A stretch of 64,000 bases of DNA from Duganella margarita (GCF_009857535.1 NZ_WWCS01000016.1:1-64000); one strand, 5' to 3'; shown: positions 8,182-16,369, counted from the first letter of the stretch. Numbers and translations are program-made. Notes: generated by a model not told the origin, from the letters alone.

Positions 8182-9054
8182 TCACCAGCTGTAGGCAAAC
8201 GATACCGGCGGCGGTTCCGGCGGCGCAGGCGGTGGCGGCGGCGACATCCAGGCACGCGGATCGACCCGGTAATATTTGAGGAATTCCTCGTACAGCTCGG
8301 CGTGATGCTCGGCCATCTGGTACGGTTTTTCAAAGAAGGTTTCGGTGGCCACGGCGAAGAATTCGGCCGGATTGGTGGCGCCGTACGGGTCCATCACCGT
8401 CTCCATGCGGTGCATGGCGTGCAGGCGCAGGTTCTGGAAGTTACGCGATAATACTTCCGACCATTCGCGGTAGCTGGCGGGGTTGCCCAGATACGGCGCA
8501 CCGTTGGCGCGGCCCGATTCGCTGTCCAGCTGGTGCGCAAACTCGTGCAGCACCACGTTGTGGCCATCGGTCCAGTCGCCGGCGCCGCGCTGCACGTCGT
8601 CCCACGACAGCACTACCCGGCCATCATCCCACGACTCGCCCAGCATGCTCTGGCGGCCCGGCGTGATCACGCCGCCGGGCCCCACTTCGGCGCGCTGCGC
8701 CACGAATTCGGAGGGATAAACCAGGATGGTGTGCAAGGCCGGATACACCTTGCTGGGCCGGTTCAGCAGCAGCAAACAGGCCTGCCCGGCGATAGTAACG
8801 GCCATTTCATCGGTCACTTCCAGCCCGGCGCAGCCGACAAACTTCTTCTGATGCAGGAACTGCACCACCAGCTTGCGCAACTGCTGCTGCAAGTCGGCCG
8901 GCATGTTGCGGTACACCGGGATATTGCGCTGCAGGACGGCGACCGCCTCGGGCGGCAACGGCCGCGCCAGTACCCGCTGCAAGCGCCAGCGCGGGTAAAT
9001 GAAGGGCAGCGCGATCGCCAGCGCCGTCAGGCCGATCCAGATCAAAGCTTCCAT
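8182..9054 (-). CDS. mtfA: M90-family zinc metallopeptidase MtfA
   Basis: A 290-residue protein of the MtfA (Mlc titration factor A/DgsA anti-repressor) family. A single N-terminal hydrophobic segment (residues 3-21) is an addition compared with E. coli MtfA and would anchor it in the inner membrane. The zinc site HEFAH is at 170-174, with Glu231 and Glu238 (EFFAVATETFFE) as further candidate ligand or active-site residues. In enterobacteria MtfA binds the repressor Mlc and shows aminopeptidase activity; whether Mlc exists here is unknown. The C-terminus carries a Pro-rich tail (about 271-284). It is convergent with the signalling operon, stop to stop. Confidence 0.88.
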   Translation of the reverse strand: MEALIWIGLTALAIALPFIYPRWRLQRVLARPLPPEAVAVLQRNIPVYRNMPADLQQQLRKLVVQFLHQKKFVGCAGLEVTDEMAVTIAGQACLLLLNRPSKVYPALHTILVYPSEFVAQRAEVGPGGVITPGRQSMLGESWDDGRVVLSWDDVQRGAGDWTDGHNVVLHEFAHQLDSESGRANGAPYLGNPASYREWSEVLSRNFQNLRLHAMHRMETVMDPYGATNPAEFFAVATETFFEKPYQMAEHHAELYEEFLKYYRVDPRAWMSPPPPPAPPEPPPVSFAYSW

Positions 9055-9115
9055 GTGCCGCAGGTCCGTGAGATGTGATGCCAGCTAGGTGGGGCTGCAT
9101 ATCAACATTTCAATA

Positions 9116-9144
9116 CGAAAACAGCCGGCGCAAGCGCCGGCTGT
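9116..9144 (-). terminator. Intrinsic terminator of the 9171-9800 gene
   Basis: A perfect 10-bp stem (9121-9130 with 9135-9144, loop CAAG) is followed on the minus strand by a short T run (TTTTCG). It lies between the end of the HTH gene and the start of mtfA, so it separates the two transcripts. Confidence 0.75.
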
Positions 9145-9170
9145 TCATCATACTCCCGCTGCGACGCGGT

Positions 9171-9800
9171 TTATTCTGCTTTTTGCTGCGACGGCGCGCT
9201 GCCGAACAGGGCGGCCACCAGCGGATCGCGCATCACCGGGCCACGGTTGACGCGGATGGCGTAGTGGGTGTCGTCAGCCAGGATGTGGAAATGGCGACCG
9301 CTGCCGGCCATGGCTTGCTCGCGCAGGCCTGGACGTTCCTTGCGTGGCGCCACGCCTTCGCGCTTCGGCTGGGCGATGGCAGCCAGGAAGGCGGCGATGC
9401 GTTCCGGGTCAGGGGTCAGCTGGTACACCGCTTTGCCCAGGTAGGTGGCGGTGCCTTCAACGTAGCGCGCCAGTTCGATCACGCCGGCTTCGCGCAGATC
9501 GCGGATGTATTTGCGGGCGCCGGACGGCGAAAACTTCAGGAACCAGGCGATTTCGTCAGCCAGCATCTCGTGCAGCGACAGTTCGCCGATCAGTTTTTGC
9601 ATGTTTTCGATGCGGCGCAGCGTGGCCGAGGTCGACCGCACGCGTTCAATCGACGCCATCGACAGGCTTGGCTTGCGATCCAGCGGTGCCGGCGTCGACC
9701 GGTCCATTAACGAGGTCAAGCGTGCCGTGGTGGAATGCATCTCCGGCGAGGCTTTCATCTCGTTTTGAACCATGGTTTGTTGTTTGCTGACTGCATGCAT
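9171..9800 (-). CDS. Winged-helix (HTH) regulator-like protein
   Basis: A 209-residue protein. Residues 1-62 are polar and probably disordered. Residues 65-150 look like a winged helix-turn-helix: ELSLHEMLADEIAWFLKFS, SPSGARKYIRDLREAGVIE, then a wing with TATYLGKAVYQLTPD. The C-terminal 50 residues are basic. It probably binds DNA as a one-component regulator; the target is unknown. AAAGGAGC lies just before ATG 9800. Its own promoter carries the GTNCG-N4-CGNAC dyad (9870-9883), so it appears to be a downstream member of the putative Crp/Fnr regulon. A terminator follows at 9116-9144. Confidence 0.65.
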   Translation of the reverse strand: MHAVSKQQTMVQNEMKASPEMHSTTARLTSLMDRSTPAPLDRKPSLSMASIERVRSTSATLRRIENMQKLIGELSLHEMLADEIAWFLKFSPSGARKYIRDLREAGVIELARYVEGTATYLGKAVYQLTPDPERIAAFLAAIAQPKREGVAPRKERPGLREQAMAGSGRHFHILADDTHYAIRVNRGPVMRDPLVAALFGSAPSQQKAE

Positions 9801-9841
9801 GGGAACGCTCCTTTAAACTGGATTGGTACGGCTTTGACGCA

Positions 9842-9883
9842 AGAATGCCGGTTTGTAGGGTTTCAGTCTGTGCGTCAACGAAC
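9842..9883 (-). promoter_or_regulatory. Crp/Fnr-type class II promoter of the HTH gene
   Basis: Dyad GTGCG-TCAA-CGAAC at 9870-9883. Minus-strand -10 CATTCT occupies 9842-9847, 32 bp centre to centre. Predicted transcription start is near 9835, giving a leader of about 35 nt. Confidence 0.65.
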
Positions 9884-9974
9884 ATTAGCGAAGCATCTAT
9901 TGCTTTACGTTGGGACAATCGGGAGGCGCGTTAGTTCTGGGATTTGTGACAAATTTGATACAGCGCAAACTTTG

Positions 9975-10016
9975 GTGCGGTAGCGAACGGAAGAACCGCA
10001 CCTTGTCGCCTAATCT
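9975..10016 (+). promoter_or_regulatory. Crp/Fnr-type class II promoter of ompA
   Basis: Dyad GTGCG-GTAG-CGAAC at 9975-9988 and -10 TAATCT at 10011-10016, 32 bp centre to centre. The bases after the dyad (GGAAGAAC) resemble those after the 21154 and 23006 sites. The 281-bp gap 9801-10081 holds this promoter and the divergent one at 9842-9883. Confidence 0.7.
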
Positions 10017-10081
10017 TCGGTCCAACAGCGATGCAACAACATTGCTGACGATGAAACTTTTAAACTATCGGGAGCCACCCT

Positions 10082-11128
10082 GTGAATAAATCCAAGAAAA
10101 TCGCCTTCGCCGTAGCAGCACTCTGCGCGTCGTTCTCCGCCATGGCCCAACAAGATCCGGTCATCAACCCTTCGTGGTACATCCAACCGAGCGTCAACGG
10201 CATCAAGCCTGACTCCGACTTTGGCGCCACCAGCAAGCGCGGTTACGGCGCTGGTCTGAAATTCGGCAAAGCCGTCAACGAATACTGGGATGTGCAAGGT
10301 GGCTACACCTACAGCCGCTCCCGTGACGGCGTCAACCGCTACCAGCAAGACACGCTGGGCGTAGATGGCCTGTACATGTTCTCGCGTAAATCGTTCCGTC
10401 CATTCCTGCTGGTCGGTATCGGCGCCGAGCGCGACAAGGCCAACCTGCCTAACTACATCGAGCGCAAGAAAAACTCGCCATACGTCAGCGCCGGTCTGGG
10501 CTTCCAGGCCGACATCAACGACCGCACCACCTTCCAGGCCGACATCCGTGACGTGCATGGCTTCATCCGCGGTGACGAATTCCCGAACAGCAAGAGCAAC
10601 AACTACCTGCTGACCGTCGGCCTGAACTTTGCGTTCAACGCGCCACCGCGTCCAGCGCCAGCCGCACCGCCGCCAGCACCGCAAGTGTCGGAACCACCAC
10701 CGCCACCACCAGCACCGCTGCCACCGCCACCACCACCGCCAGCGCGCTTCGAAAAAGTGACGATGTCGGCCACCGAACTGTTCTCGTTCGACAGCGCCAA
10801 GCTGAATCCGAACCAGCCTAAGCTGGACGAGATCGCTAACGTGCTGAACAACAACAGCAGCATCGACAACGTGGTCATCAGCGGCTACGCCGACCGTCTG
10901 GGCAGCGACAAGTACAACCAGAAACTGTCCGAACGCCGCGCCAACGCCGTCAAGGACTACCTGGTCGGCAAAGGCATCGCCGCCAACCGCCTGAACGCTG
11001 TCGGCAAAGGCGAGTCGAATCCTGTGGTGGAATGCAACGACAAGAAACGCGCCGACCTGATCAAGTGCCTGGAGCCTAACCGTCGCGTCGAAGTGGAACA
11101 AATCACCATCGAACGCCGCGTGCAATAA
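10082..11128 (+). CDS. ompA: OmpA family outer-membrane porin
   Basis: A 348-residue OmpA. A signal peptide (1-22, cleavage after AMA) is followed by an eight-strand beta-barrel (about 23-190), a linker of almost pure Pro/Ala (about 193-225) and a C-terminal peptidoglycan-binding OmpA domain (about 228-342) with GYADRLGSDKYNQKLSERRA. Two Cys near the C-terminus (VVECND ... LIKCLEP) are typical of betaproteobacterial OmpA. It tethers the outer membrane to the cell wall. Start is GTG 10082 behind GGGAG. Coding is less GC-biased at third positions than in neighbours, fitting high expression. Promoter at 9975-10016; strong terminator directly behind the gene. Confidence 0.9.
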   Translation: MNKSKKIAFAVAALCASFSAMAQQDPVINPSWYIQPSVNGIKPDSDFGATSKRGYGAGLKFGKAVNEYWDVQGGYTYSRSRDGVNRYQQDTLGVDGLYMFSRKSFRPFLLVGIGAERDKANLPNYIERKKNSPYVSAGLGFQADINDRTTFQADIRDVHGFIRGDEFPNSKSNNYLLTVGLNFAFNAPPRPAPAAPPPAPQVSEPPPPPPAPLPPPPPPPARFEKVTMSATELFSFDSAKLNPNQPKLDEIANVLNNNSSIDNVVISGYADRLGSDKYNQKLSERRANAVKDYLVGKGIAANRLNAVGKGESNPVVECNDKKRADLIKCLEPNRRVEVEQITIERRVQ

Positions 11129-11143
11129 ACCCTCGCAACCAAC

Positions 11144-11176
11144 AGCCCCGCAATGAAAGTTGCGGGGCTTTTTTTT
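11144..11176 (+). terminator. Intrinsic terminator of ompA
   Basis: A 10-bp stem AGCCCCGCAA / TTGCGGGGCT (11144-11153 with 11160-11169) is followed by eight T. The next gene's best start codon begins immediately after the T run. Confidence 0.9.
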
Positions 11177-12040
11177 ATGAACAAAAAAAATATTTTCTCG
11201 GTGCTCAAATGCACCGTGCTGGAATGGTTCGAGCATCGCGGCAGCAGCATGGGCGCCGCGCTGGCGTTCTATACGCTGTTTTCGATGGCGCCGATCCTGG
11301 TACTGGTGCTGGCCGTGGCCGGCTGGTTCTATGGCCCGCAGGCAGCCCAGGGGGAACTGTTCGCGCAACTGCGCGGCCTGGTCGGGGCACAGGGCGCGGA
11401 AGCGATCCAGGCGGTGCTGGCCGGCGCGCGCAACAAGGAAGAAGGCCAGCTCGCCACCATGGTCGCCGGCGCCCTGCTGCTGTTCGGCGCGACCACCGTG
11501 TTTGCCGAGCTCAAGGCGAGCCTGGACGCCATCTGGCAAGTGCCGCCGCTGACCAAGGGCACGGTATGGGACACCATCCGCACCCGCCTGCTGTCGTTCG
11601 GCATGGTGCTGGTGCTGGCGTTCTTGCTGATGGTGTCGCTGGTGGTCAGCGCTGCGCTGACCTTGCTGGAAAAATTCTGGGACAGTTACTGGAGCGACGC
11701 CGGCCTTGTGCTGACGGTGATTAATCTGGCGATCAGCTTTGTGGTGATTGCCGCGTTGTTTGGCGTGATCTTCAAGATGCTGCCGCGCGTCACACTGTCA
11801 TGGCATGACGTGACCATCGGCGCCATCGGCACCGCAGCCTTGTTCACGATCGGAAAATATGCGATTGGCGCCTACATCGGCAACAGCGGCGTAGCCAGCA
11901 GTTACGGCGCGGCCGGATCGATGATTGCGGTGCTGATGTGGGTGTATTACTCGGCGCAGATTTTCTTTCTCGGCGCCGAGTTTGCCAGACAGTATGCGCT
12001 GCAGCTGGGCAGCCTGCGCAAGACCTCACTCGCCGAGTAG
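11177..12040 (+). CDS. YihY/BrkB family inner-membrane protein
   Basis: A 287-residue membrane protein of the YihY (formerly RNase BN or BrkB-like) family with about six transmembrane helices. Family hallmarks are RGSSMGAALAFYTLFSMAPIL near the N-terminus and SYGAAGSMIAVLMWVYYSAQIFFLGAEF near the C-terminus. Function in the family is unsettled; a transport role is often assumed. The best start is ATG 11177, at the end of the ompA terminator T run; ATG 11153, inside the hairpin, is the alternative. Expression therefore probably depends on read-through from ompA. Its 3' end overlaps the convergent permease gene by 15 bases. Confidence 0.82.
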   Translation: MNKKNIFSVLKCTVLEWFEHRGSSMGAALAFYTLFSMAPILVLVLAVAGWFYGPQAAQGELFAQLRGLVGAQGAEAIQAVLAGARNKEEGQLATMVAGALLLFGATTVFAELKASLDAIWQVPPLTKGTVWDTIRTRLLSFGMVLVLAFLLMVSLVVSAALTLLEKFWDSYWSDAGLVLTVINLAISFVVIAALFGVIFKMLPRVTLSWHDVTIGAIGTAALFTIGKYAIGAYIGNSGVASSYGAAGSMIAVLMWVYYSAQIFFLGAEFARQYALQLGSLRKTSLAE

Positions 12041-13222
12041 CTCGGCCACCACTTCCATGCCTTCCACCCGCTCGGCGACCACCTTGATGATGACGATCAC
12101 GGGCACGCCGAGCAACAAGCCCCACACGCCCCACAGCCAGCCCCAGAACAGCAGGCTGACAAACACCGCCGCCGCGTTCATGCGGGCGAAGCGGCCGGTC
12201 ATCCAGGTCGCCACCACGGTGCCGATCAGCGTGGCGATGGCCAGCGAAGCGCCCATCACCAGGAAACTCATCTGCAAGGATTCGAACTGCAGGAAGGCGA
12301 CGATGCCGGTCGCCATCATGATCAGCAGCGGGCCGAAGTAAGGCATCAGGTGCAGCAGCCCGGCGACGATGGCCCACGCGCCGGCATTCTCCAGCCCGAT
12401 CCAGCGCAGCGCGATCCACATCAGCAGCGCCAGCGCGCCATTGGTCACCAGCAGCATCAGCATGTATTTCTGGATCGAGCTGTTGATGTCTTCCAGGATG
12501 TGGACGGTGATTTTCTTCTTGGTCAACGACGGCCCGGTCAGCTTGACCAGCTTGCGCTTGAAGGTGTCCCCCGACAGCAGCAGGAAAAACACCAGGAAGA
12601 TCACCATGGTGGCCTGGCTGACAAAGCCCATCACGCCCATCGAACCGGCCCACAGCCAGTCCATCACCGGCAAGGTATCCGGCGGCGCGGCGGCGCTGGC
12701 GCGGCGCGCGGCGCGCTTTTCCTGCGCGCCGGCGGTGGCCTGTTGCAGTTCGGTGGCAACGTCCTGGATGCGCTGCAAGGCGCTCGGCCCGCCGCTGTGC
12801 AAGTGTTCCGAGACCAGTTTGGACAGCTTGTGCCCGGCGGTGGGCAATTCTTCGACAATCGCCTGGAACTCGCCTTGCAGCTTTTCCGCCACCACCACTG
12901 AGCCGCCCAGAATGGCGGCGGTAATCAGCGTCGCGCCGATCACGCGCGGAATGCGGATGCGCTCCAGCCAGCATACGAGCGGACTCAGCGTGTAGCTGAT
13001 CAGGATGCCGAGCAATAAGGGAACCAGGAAGTTGCGCGACCATTGCAGCGCCCAGACAAAGGCGACGGTCGCAATCACGCCCAGCGCCAGGCCGCGCGCG
13101 TTGACATGCAGGGGAATACGGGGAGATTCGGGAACAGCGGGAGGGGTGGCGGCAGCAGGAACGTCAGCATCGGCGGGGAGCGCCTGTGCGTGAGTCCGGG
13201 GAAGATCGACAGGCTGGTTCAT
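12026..13222 (-). CDS. AI-2E family transporter (PerM/YdiK-like)
   Basis: A 398-residue inner-membrane permease of the AI-2E exporter superfamily. A Pro/Ala-rich cytoplasmic N-terminus (1-38) precedes two close membrane helices (about 45-85), an extended soluble loop (about 100-185), and a C-terminal helix cluster with MPYFGPLLIMMATGIVAF and LLFWGWLWGVWGLLLGVPV. The family includes TqsA and sodium/proton antiporters, so the substrate cannot be read from sequence. The 3' end overlaps that of YihY on the other strand. A second, diverged member is encoded at 31.4 kb. Confidence 0.85.
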   Translation of the reverse strand: MNQPVDLPRTHAQALPADADVPAAATPPAVPESPRIPLHVNARGLALGVIATVAFVWALQWSRNFLVPLLLGILISYTLSPLVCWLERIRIPRVIGATLITAAILGGSVVVAEKLQGEFQAIVEELPTAGHKLSKLVSEHLHSGGPSALQRIQDVATELQQATAGAQEKRAARRASAAAPPDTLPVMDWLWAGSMGVMGFVSQATMVIFLVFFLLLSGDTFKRKLVKLTGPSLTKKKITVHILEDINSSIQKYMLMLLVTNGALALLMWIALRWIGLENAGAWAIVAGLLHLMPYFGPLLIMMATGIVAFLQFESLQMSFLVMGASLAIATLIGTVVATWMTGRFARMNAAAVFVSLLFWGWLWGVWGLLLGVPVIVIIKVVAERVEGMEVVAELLGE

Positions 13223-13275
13223 GATGACTCACAGGGTAAAGCGCCGGCGCGTTTGCTGCGCGCCGGCCGGGGGAA

Positions 13276-13590
13276 TTACTTGACGTGCAGGTCGTTTTTC
13301 ACTGCGGTCACGCCTTTGACGCCACGTGCCACCTGGGCAGCTTTGGCGATATCTTCAGGCTGGGCCACGAAACCGCTCAGCTGTACGGTACCTTTGAAGG
13401 TTTCGACGTTGATTTCGGTGGTTTTCAGGCTCGGCTCATTGAAGATGCTGGCTTTGACTTTGGTGGTGATGACGGAATCGTCGACATACTCGCCGGTGCC
13501 TTCTTTGGTCGAGGTCGATGCGCAGCCGGTCATGGCGCCCAGCAGCGATACGGTGAACAGGGCAGTAGCGATTTTATGTGCGATTTTCAT
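13276..13590 (-). CDS. BON domain lipoprotein (OsmY-like)
   Basis: A 104-residue lipoprotein with a signal ending in MTGC (Cys23) and one BON domain (about 36-104: DDSVITTKVKASIFNEPSLK ... VQLSGFV ... VKNDLHVK). BON domains bind phospholipid surfaces, and the related OsmY and DolP proteins protect the envelope under osmotic stress. A ribosome binding site (GGAGA) precedes ATG. Its promoter region has a GTNCG-N4-CGNAC site (13699-13712) with a minus-strand TTTAAT at the standard distance. It is divergent from the glycine-zipper gene at 13806, which has its own separate copy of the site. Confidence 0.85.
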   Translation of the reverse strand: MKIAHKIATALFTVSLLGAMTGCASTSTKEGTGEYVDDSVITTKVKASIFNEPSLKTTEINVETFKGTVQLSGFVAQPEDIAKAAQVARGVKGVTAVKNDLHVK

Positions 13591-13670
13591 GGCGATTCTC
13601 CTTAGAGTAATTAAATGAGTTTGTCAGCCAGCGGGACGTTTGATTTACCGTCTCTGCTACCGATGACGCC

Positions 13671-13712
13671 ATTAAACGCTGCTTCCGGAACTTGCTCTGT
13701 ACGTTAGCGTAC
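13671..13712 (-). promoter_or_regulatory. Crp/Fnr-type class II promoter of the BON gene
   Basis: A perfect dyad GTACG-TTAG-CGTAC (13699-13712) with minus-strand -10 TTTAAT at 13671-13676, 32 bp centre to centre. It reads toward the BON lipoprotein gene. Confidence 0.75.
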
Positions 13713-13735
13713 CAAACTCGCCACGGCGCAGCATC

Positions 13736-13777
13736 GTGCGAAAGCGCACAGACCCGCCTTGCACCGTTGTTTATTCT
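13736..13777 (+). promoter_or_regulatory. Crp/Fnr-type class II promoter of the 13806 gene
   Basis: Perfect dyad GTGCG-AAAG-CGCAC (13736-13749) with -10 TATTCT at 13772-13777, 32 bp centre to centre. It lies 37 bp from the oppositely oriented site, so the divergent pair has two independent operators. Confidence 0.75.
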
Positions 13778-13805
13778 GAACCCACACTTTTTCAGGAGAA
13801 ACAAC

Positions 13806-14246
13806 ATGAAACGCTCAACTACGCTTGCCGCCGCCATCTTCGCCGGCGTTGCTGCCTTGAGCGGCTGCGCCAGCAACCAGCAGCCGCAACAGATCGGCTA
13901 TATCAGCAACGACTCGTCCACCTACGGCACCATCGACTCGATCCAGATCATGCAGGCCCAGCGCAGTTCCGGCGTCGGCGCCGTGACCGGTGGCCTGATC
14001 GGTGGCCTGCTGGGTAACCAGGTCGGCGGCGGCTCCGGCCGCGCAGTCGCCACCGTGGCCGGCGCAGTGGGCGGCGCAGTGGTCGGCAACAATGTCGAAG
14101 GCAACCGCAATGCCGGCAAAGAGGAATACCAGATCAGCGTGCGCATGGATAACGGCGACACCCGCATCATTCAACAGGACAGCATTGTCGACCTGCGCGT
14201 GGGCAACCGCGTGCGCCTGATCGACGGCCGCCTGTATCGCTATTAA
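13806..14246 (+). CDS. Glycine-zipper 2TM lipoprotein (SlyB/17-kDa antigen-like)
   Basis: A 146-residue outer-membrane lipoprotein with lipobox LSGC (Cys21). A Tyr/Ser-rich stretch leads into a glycine-zipper hairpin (about 56-98: GAVTGGLIGGLLGNQVGGG ... VAGAVGGAVVGNNVEG). A C-terminal beta segment (about 104-146) holds YQISVRMDNGDTR and VGNRVRLIDGRLYRY. This layout matches the Rickettsia 17-kDa antigen/SlyB group, which stabilise the outer membrane under stress. CAGGAG precedes ATG 13806. It heads a short operon with a DUF3309 micro-protein and a periplasmic protein. The protein encoded at 22386 shares the same zipper and C-terminal domain. Confidence 0.85.
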   Translation: MKRSTTLAAAIFAGVAALSGCASNQQPQQIGYISNDSSTYGTIDSIQIMQAQRSSGVGAVTGGLIGGLLGNQVGGGSGRAVATVAGAVGGAVVGNNVEGNRNAGKEEYQISVRMDNGDTRIIQQDSIVDLRVGNRVRLIDGRLYRY

Positions 14247-14293
14247 TCCCCGCTGCTCAAACCACCATCGCACGTTAAAACAAGGAGAATTAC

Positions 14294-14446
14294 ATGGGTA
14301 CCATCATTCTGATTATTCTGGTTCTGGCCCTGATCGGCGCACTGCCAACCTGGCCGCACAGCCGCAACTGGGGCTACGCGCCCAGCGGCATCACCGGCCT
14401 GATCGTGGTCATCCTGCTGATCATGCTGCTGACCGGTCGACTCTAA
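14294..14446 (+). CDS. DUF3309 family micro-protein
   Basis: A 50-residue membrane protein beginning MGTIILIILVLALIGALPTW. It has two hydrophobic helices (about 2-16 and 33-46) joined by the conserved PTWPHSRNWGYAPSG loop that defines DUF3309. The family is widespread in soil proteobacteria, often near stress genes, with no assigned function. AAGGAG is well placed ahead of ATG 14294. It lies 47 bases after the glycine-zipper gene and 10 bases before the next gene, so it is probably cotranscribed from the promoter at 13736-13777. Confidence 0.8.
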   Translation: MGTIILIILVLALIGALPTWPHSRNWGYAPSGITGLIVVILLIMLLTGRL

Positions 14447-14456
14447 GGAGGACATC

Positions 14457-14783
14457 ATGATTCATCGCATCGTTACCGGCGTGATGATGGTGGGCGTGGC
14501 GCTGGCCGCACACGCCCAGCAAACCGATACCACGCCACCGCAAAACGTCCAGCTGCAACGCCAGGAAATCGCCCGCGGCGAACCGGCCCGCTGGACCGAA
14601 GGCGACCAGAGCACCGCCGAGCGCACGCGCATTCTGCGCAAGGAAATCGGCGCGGCGCTGGCGGAAGCCAGGCAAGCCTGCAAGCAAGGCCCGGCCAGCG
14701 AACGCAGCGCCTGCCTCAAGGAGGCGCAGCAGACTTACCAGGACGATATGGCCAAGGTGCCGCAGCTGGTGGCACAGAAGTAA
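14457..14783 (+). CDS. Periplasmic hypothetical protein
   Basis: A 108-residue protein with a signal peptide (1-20, cleavage after AHA) and a charged, helical mature part. Two Cys (ARQACKQGPASERSACLKEA, residues 70-84) could form a disulfide in the periplasm. AAGGAGG precedes the ATG, which follows the DUF3309 stop by ten bases, so it is the last gene of the 13806-14783 operon. An intrinsic terminator starts six bases after its stop codon. The helix-Cys-Cys-helix pattern recalls small Cys-containing periplasmic stress proteins, but I cannot name a family. Confidence 0.65.
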   Translation: MIHRIVTGVMMVGVALAAHAQQTDTTPPQNVQLQRQEIARGEPARWTEGDQSTAERTRILRKEIGAALAEARQACKQGPASERSACLKEAQQTYQDDMAKVPQLVAQK

Positions 14784-14788
14784 AACCC

Positions 14789-14820
14789 AACGGGTCGCTC
14801 AGGCGGCCCGTTCGGTTTTT
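14789..14820 (+). terminator. Intrinsic terminator of the 13806-14783 operon
   Basis: A 10-bp stem with one G-T wobble (14789-14798 with 14803-14812, loop TCAG) is followed by CGGTTTTT. It overlaps the last codons and stop of the convergent patatin gene. Confidence 0.75.
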
Positions 14821-15956
14821 GGGACCGCCAGTGGCGGCAGTTCGTGCACCACCAGCGGCGTGTCTTCCGAGACGAAGCTGAGCCAGCCTGCAGCGGTGAT
14901 GGCACGCAGCGCATCCTGATAGCCCTGGTCCCAGCGCCAGTCGATCGAACCCTGCGAGAAATTGATGTCCTTGGCGGCCATATTCCAGTCGCGGCCGGCA
15001 TATGGCAGCCGCACCACGTGCAGCGTGCTGCCGCAGCCCAGCGCTTCCAGTTCGGCGGTCTGCGCCGGCGTGCGCTGGTCGGCCGGCAGCGCCGCGTACA
15101 GCTCGCGCAGCTTTTGCCGCATCTGGTGCGTGGCGACGTAATCGTCCAGGTGACGCCGCGAGCGCGAGGCGAAGGTGACGTCTTTCTGGCGCGTCTGCAC
15201 CTCGTCCAGCGTGGTCGGCTCTTCGCCGTCGGCGCTCCAAAGGTCGACCATGAAACACAGCGTGTCGACCTGCTTGCTCTCGTCGAGCACGGTTTCCAGC
15301 GGCGTGTTCGAATACAGCCCGCCGTCCCAGTACAGGTCGCCATCGATGCGCACCGGCGGGAAGCCCGGCGGCAGCGCGCCGCTGGCGCGCACGTGGTCGG
15401 CGTGGATGGTCTGGTCGCGGTTGTCGAAGCTGCGCAGGGTGCCGCTGGTGACCTTGAGCGCATTCACGGTCAGGCGGATGCCGCCCGGCGCGTTGAGGTA
15501 ATCGAAGTCGATCAGCTCGTTGAGGGTATCGCGCAGATCGGTGGTGTCGTAGAAGCTGGCCTGTTCCGGATCGACCGGCGCGCCGGCGGCAAAGGCGCTG
15601 AACAGGCGCGGCGTAAAGAAGCCCGGCACGCCGCGCAGCAGCGTGTCCCAGGTTTGCAGCAGGATGTTCGAACGGCGCTGCGCATCCGGCACCTGGCGCA
15701 TGTCGTAGCTGTCGCGGTGGGCGATGCCTTGCCAGAACTGGCGCAGCCGGGTCAGGCGGTCTTCAAAGGGATTGCCGGCCAGGATGGCGGCGTTGATGGC
15801 GCCGATGGAGGTGCCGACGATCCAATCCGGCGCCAGTTGATGTTCGTGCAGCGCCTGGAACACGCCGGCCTGGTAAGCCCCCAATGCGCCGCCCCCTTGC
15901 AGGACCAGCACGATGCGCATGCCTGCGGGGTTCAGCGGATTGGGCGCGGTGCTCAA
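14799..15956 (-). CDS. Patatin-like phospholipase
   Basis: A patatin-family serine acyl-hydrolase of about 385 residues. The oxyanion motif GGGALGAY (21-28), the nucleophile elbow GTSIG (Ser50) and the DGG motif (YWDGGLYSNTP) of the Ser-Asp dyad are all intact, so it should be an active lipase or phospholipase. No signal peptide is visible. The start is uncertain: TTG 15956 overlaps the upstream stop (TTGA) behind AAGAG, while the only nearby ATG (15920) has no ribosome binding site. It is the last gene of a YqjD-YqjE-type operon reading from 17062 downward, suggesting a membrane-lipid role. Confidence 0.82.
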   Translation of the reverse strand: MSTAPNPLNPAGMRIVLVLQGGGALGAYQAGVFQALHEHQLAPDWIVGTSIGAINAAILAGNPFEDRLTRLRQFWQGIAHRDSYDMRQVPDAQRRSNILLQTWDTLLRGVPGFFTPRLFSAFAAGAPVDPEQASFYDTTDLRDTLNELIDFDYLNAPGGIRLTVNALKVTSGTLRSFDNRDQTIHADHVRASGALPPGFPPVRIDGDLYWDGGLYSNTPLETVLDESKQVDTLCFMVDLWSADGEEPTTLDEVQTRQKDVTFASRSRRHLDDYVATHQMRQKLRELYAALPADQRTPAQTAELEALGCGSTLHVVRLPYAGRDWNMAAKDINFSQGSIDWRWDQGYQDALRAITAAGWLSFVSEDTPLVVHELPPLAVPKTERAA

Positions 15957-16360
15957 AGCTGCTCTTGTTGCGGTGGGGTTTTGCGGCGCATCAGCCAAGC
16001 GACGCCGACGCCGGCCACGGTGGCCAGCACCAGCACCGGCTTGATCAGCCGGCGGCGGGCGATGAACGAGCCCACCGTCAGCGCATACGGCATCACCGTT
16101 TTCAGCGTGCCGAGGGACACCAGCGACGTCAGCGACTTCAAACTGAAGCCGCCACCATCACCGGAGTGCAACAGTCCGCCCAGCCGCGCCTGCGCCAGAC
16201 CGACCGCATGGTCGATGGCGCCGTGCATCAGGGCATCCGGTTGCAGCGCCTGGCCCACCAGTGCTTTCGAGTGCACCAGCTTGATGCGCCACAACTCGCC
16301 TTCCCGGATGACTCTTAGCTTCTCGGCCGCCAGTGCGGCCTCATCTTCATGCTTGCTCAC
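15953..16360 (-). CDS. Hypothetical membrane-associated protein (YqjK position)
   Basis: A 135-residue protein with a charged N-terminus, a Gly-rich middle (LLHSGDGGGFSLKS) and one or two C-terminal hydrophobic segments (about 82-98 and 105-121) ending in MRRKTPPQQEQL. It sits nine bases downstream of a YqjE-like gene, the position held by yqjK in the enterobacterial yqjCDEK cluster. I cannot show homology to YqjK. Its TGA overlaps a TTG that may start the patatin gene. Function unknown. Confidence 0.65.
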   Translation of the reverse strand: MSKHEDEAALAAEKLRVIREGELWRIKLVHSKALVGQALQPDALMHGAIDHAVGLAQARLGGLLHSGDGGGFSLKSLTSLVSLGTLKTVMPYALTVGSFIARRRLIKPVLVLATVAGVGVAWLMRRKTPPQQEQL

Positions 16361-16369
16361 AGCCTCTCC

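Noticed and set aside
12026..13222. Quorum-sensing autoinducer-2 exporter
   Set aside because: The AI-2E label covers many transporters; no luxS or lsr genes are seen, so the substrate is left open.
13687..13704. EcfG-type GGAAC...CGTT promoter
   Set aside because: The spacing between GGAAC and CGTT is only 10 bases; that sigma factor needs about 16.
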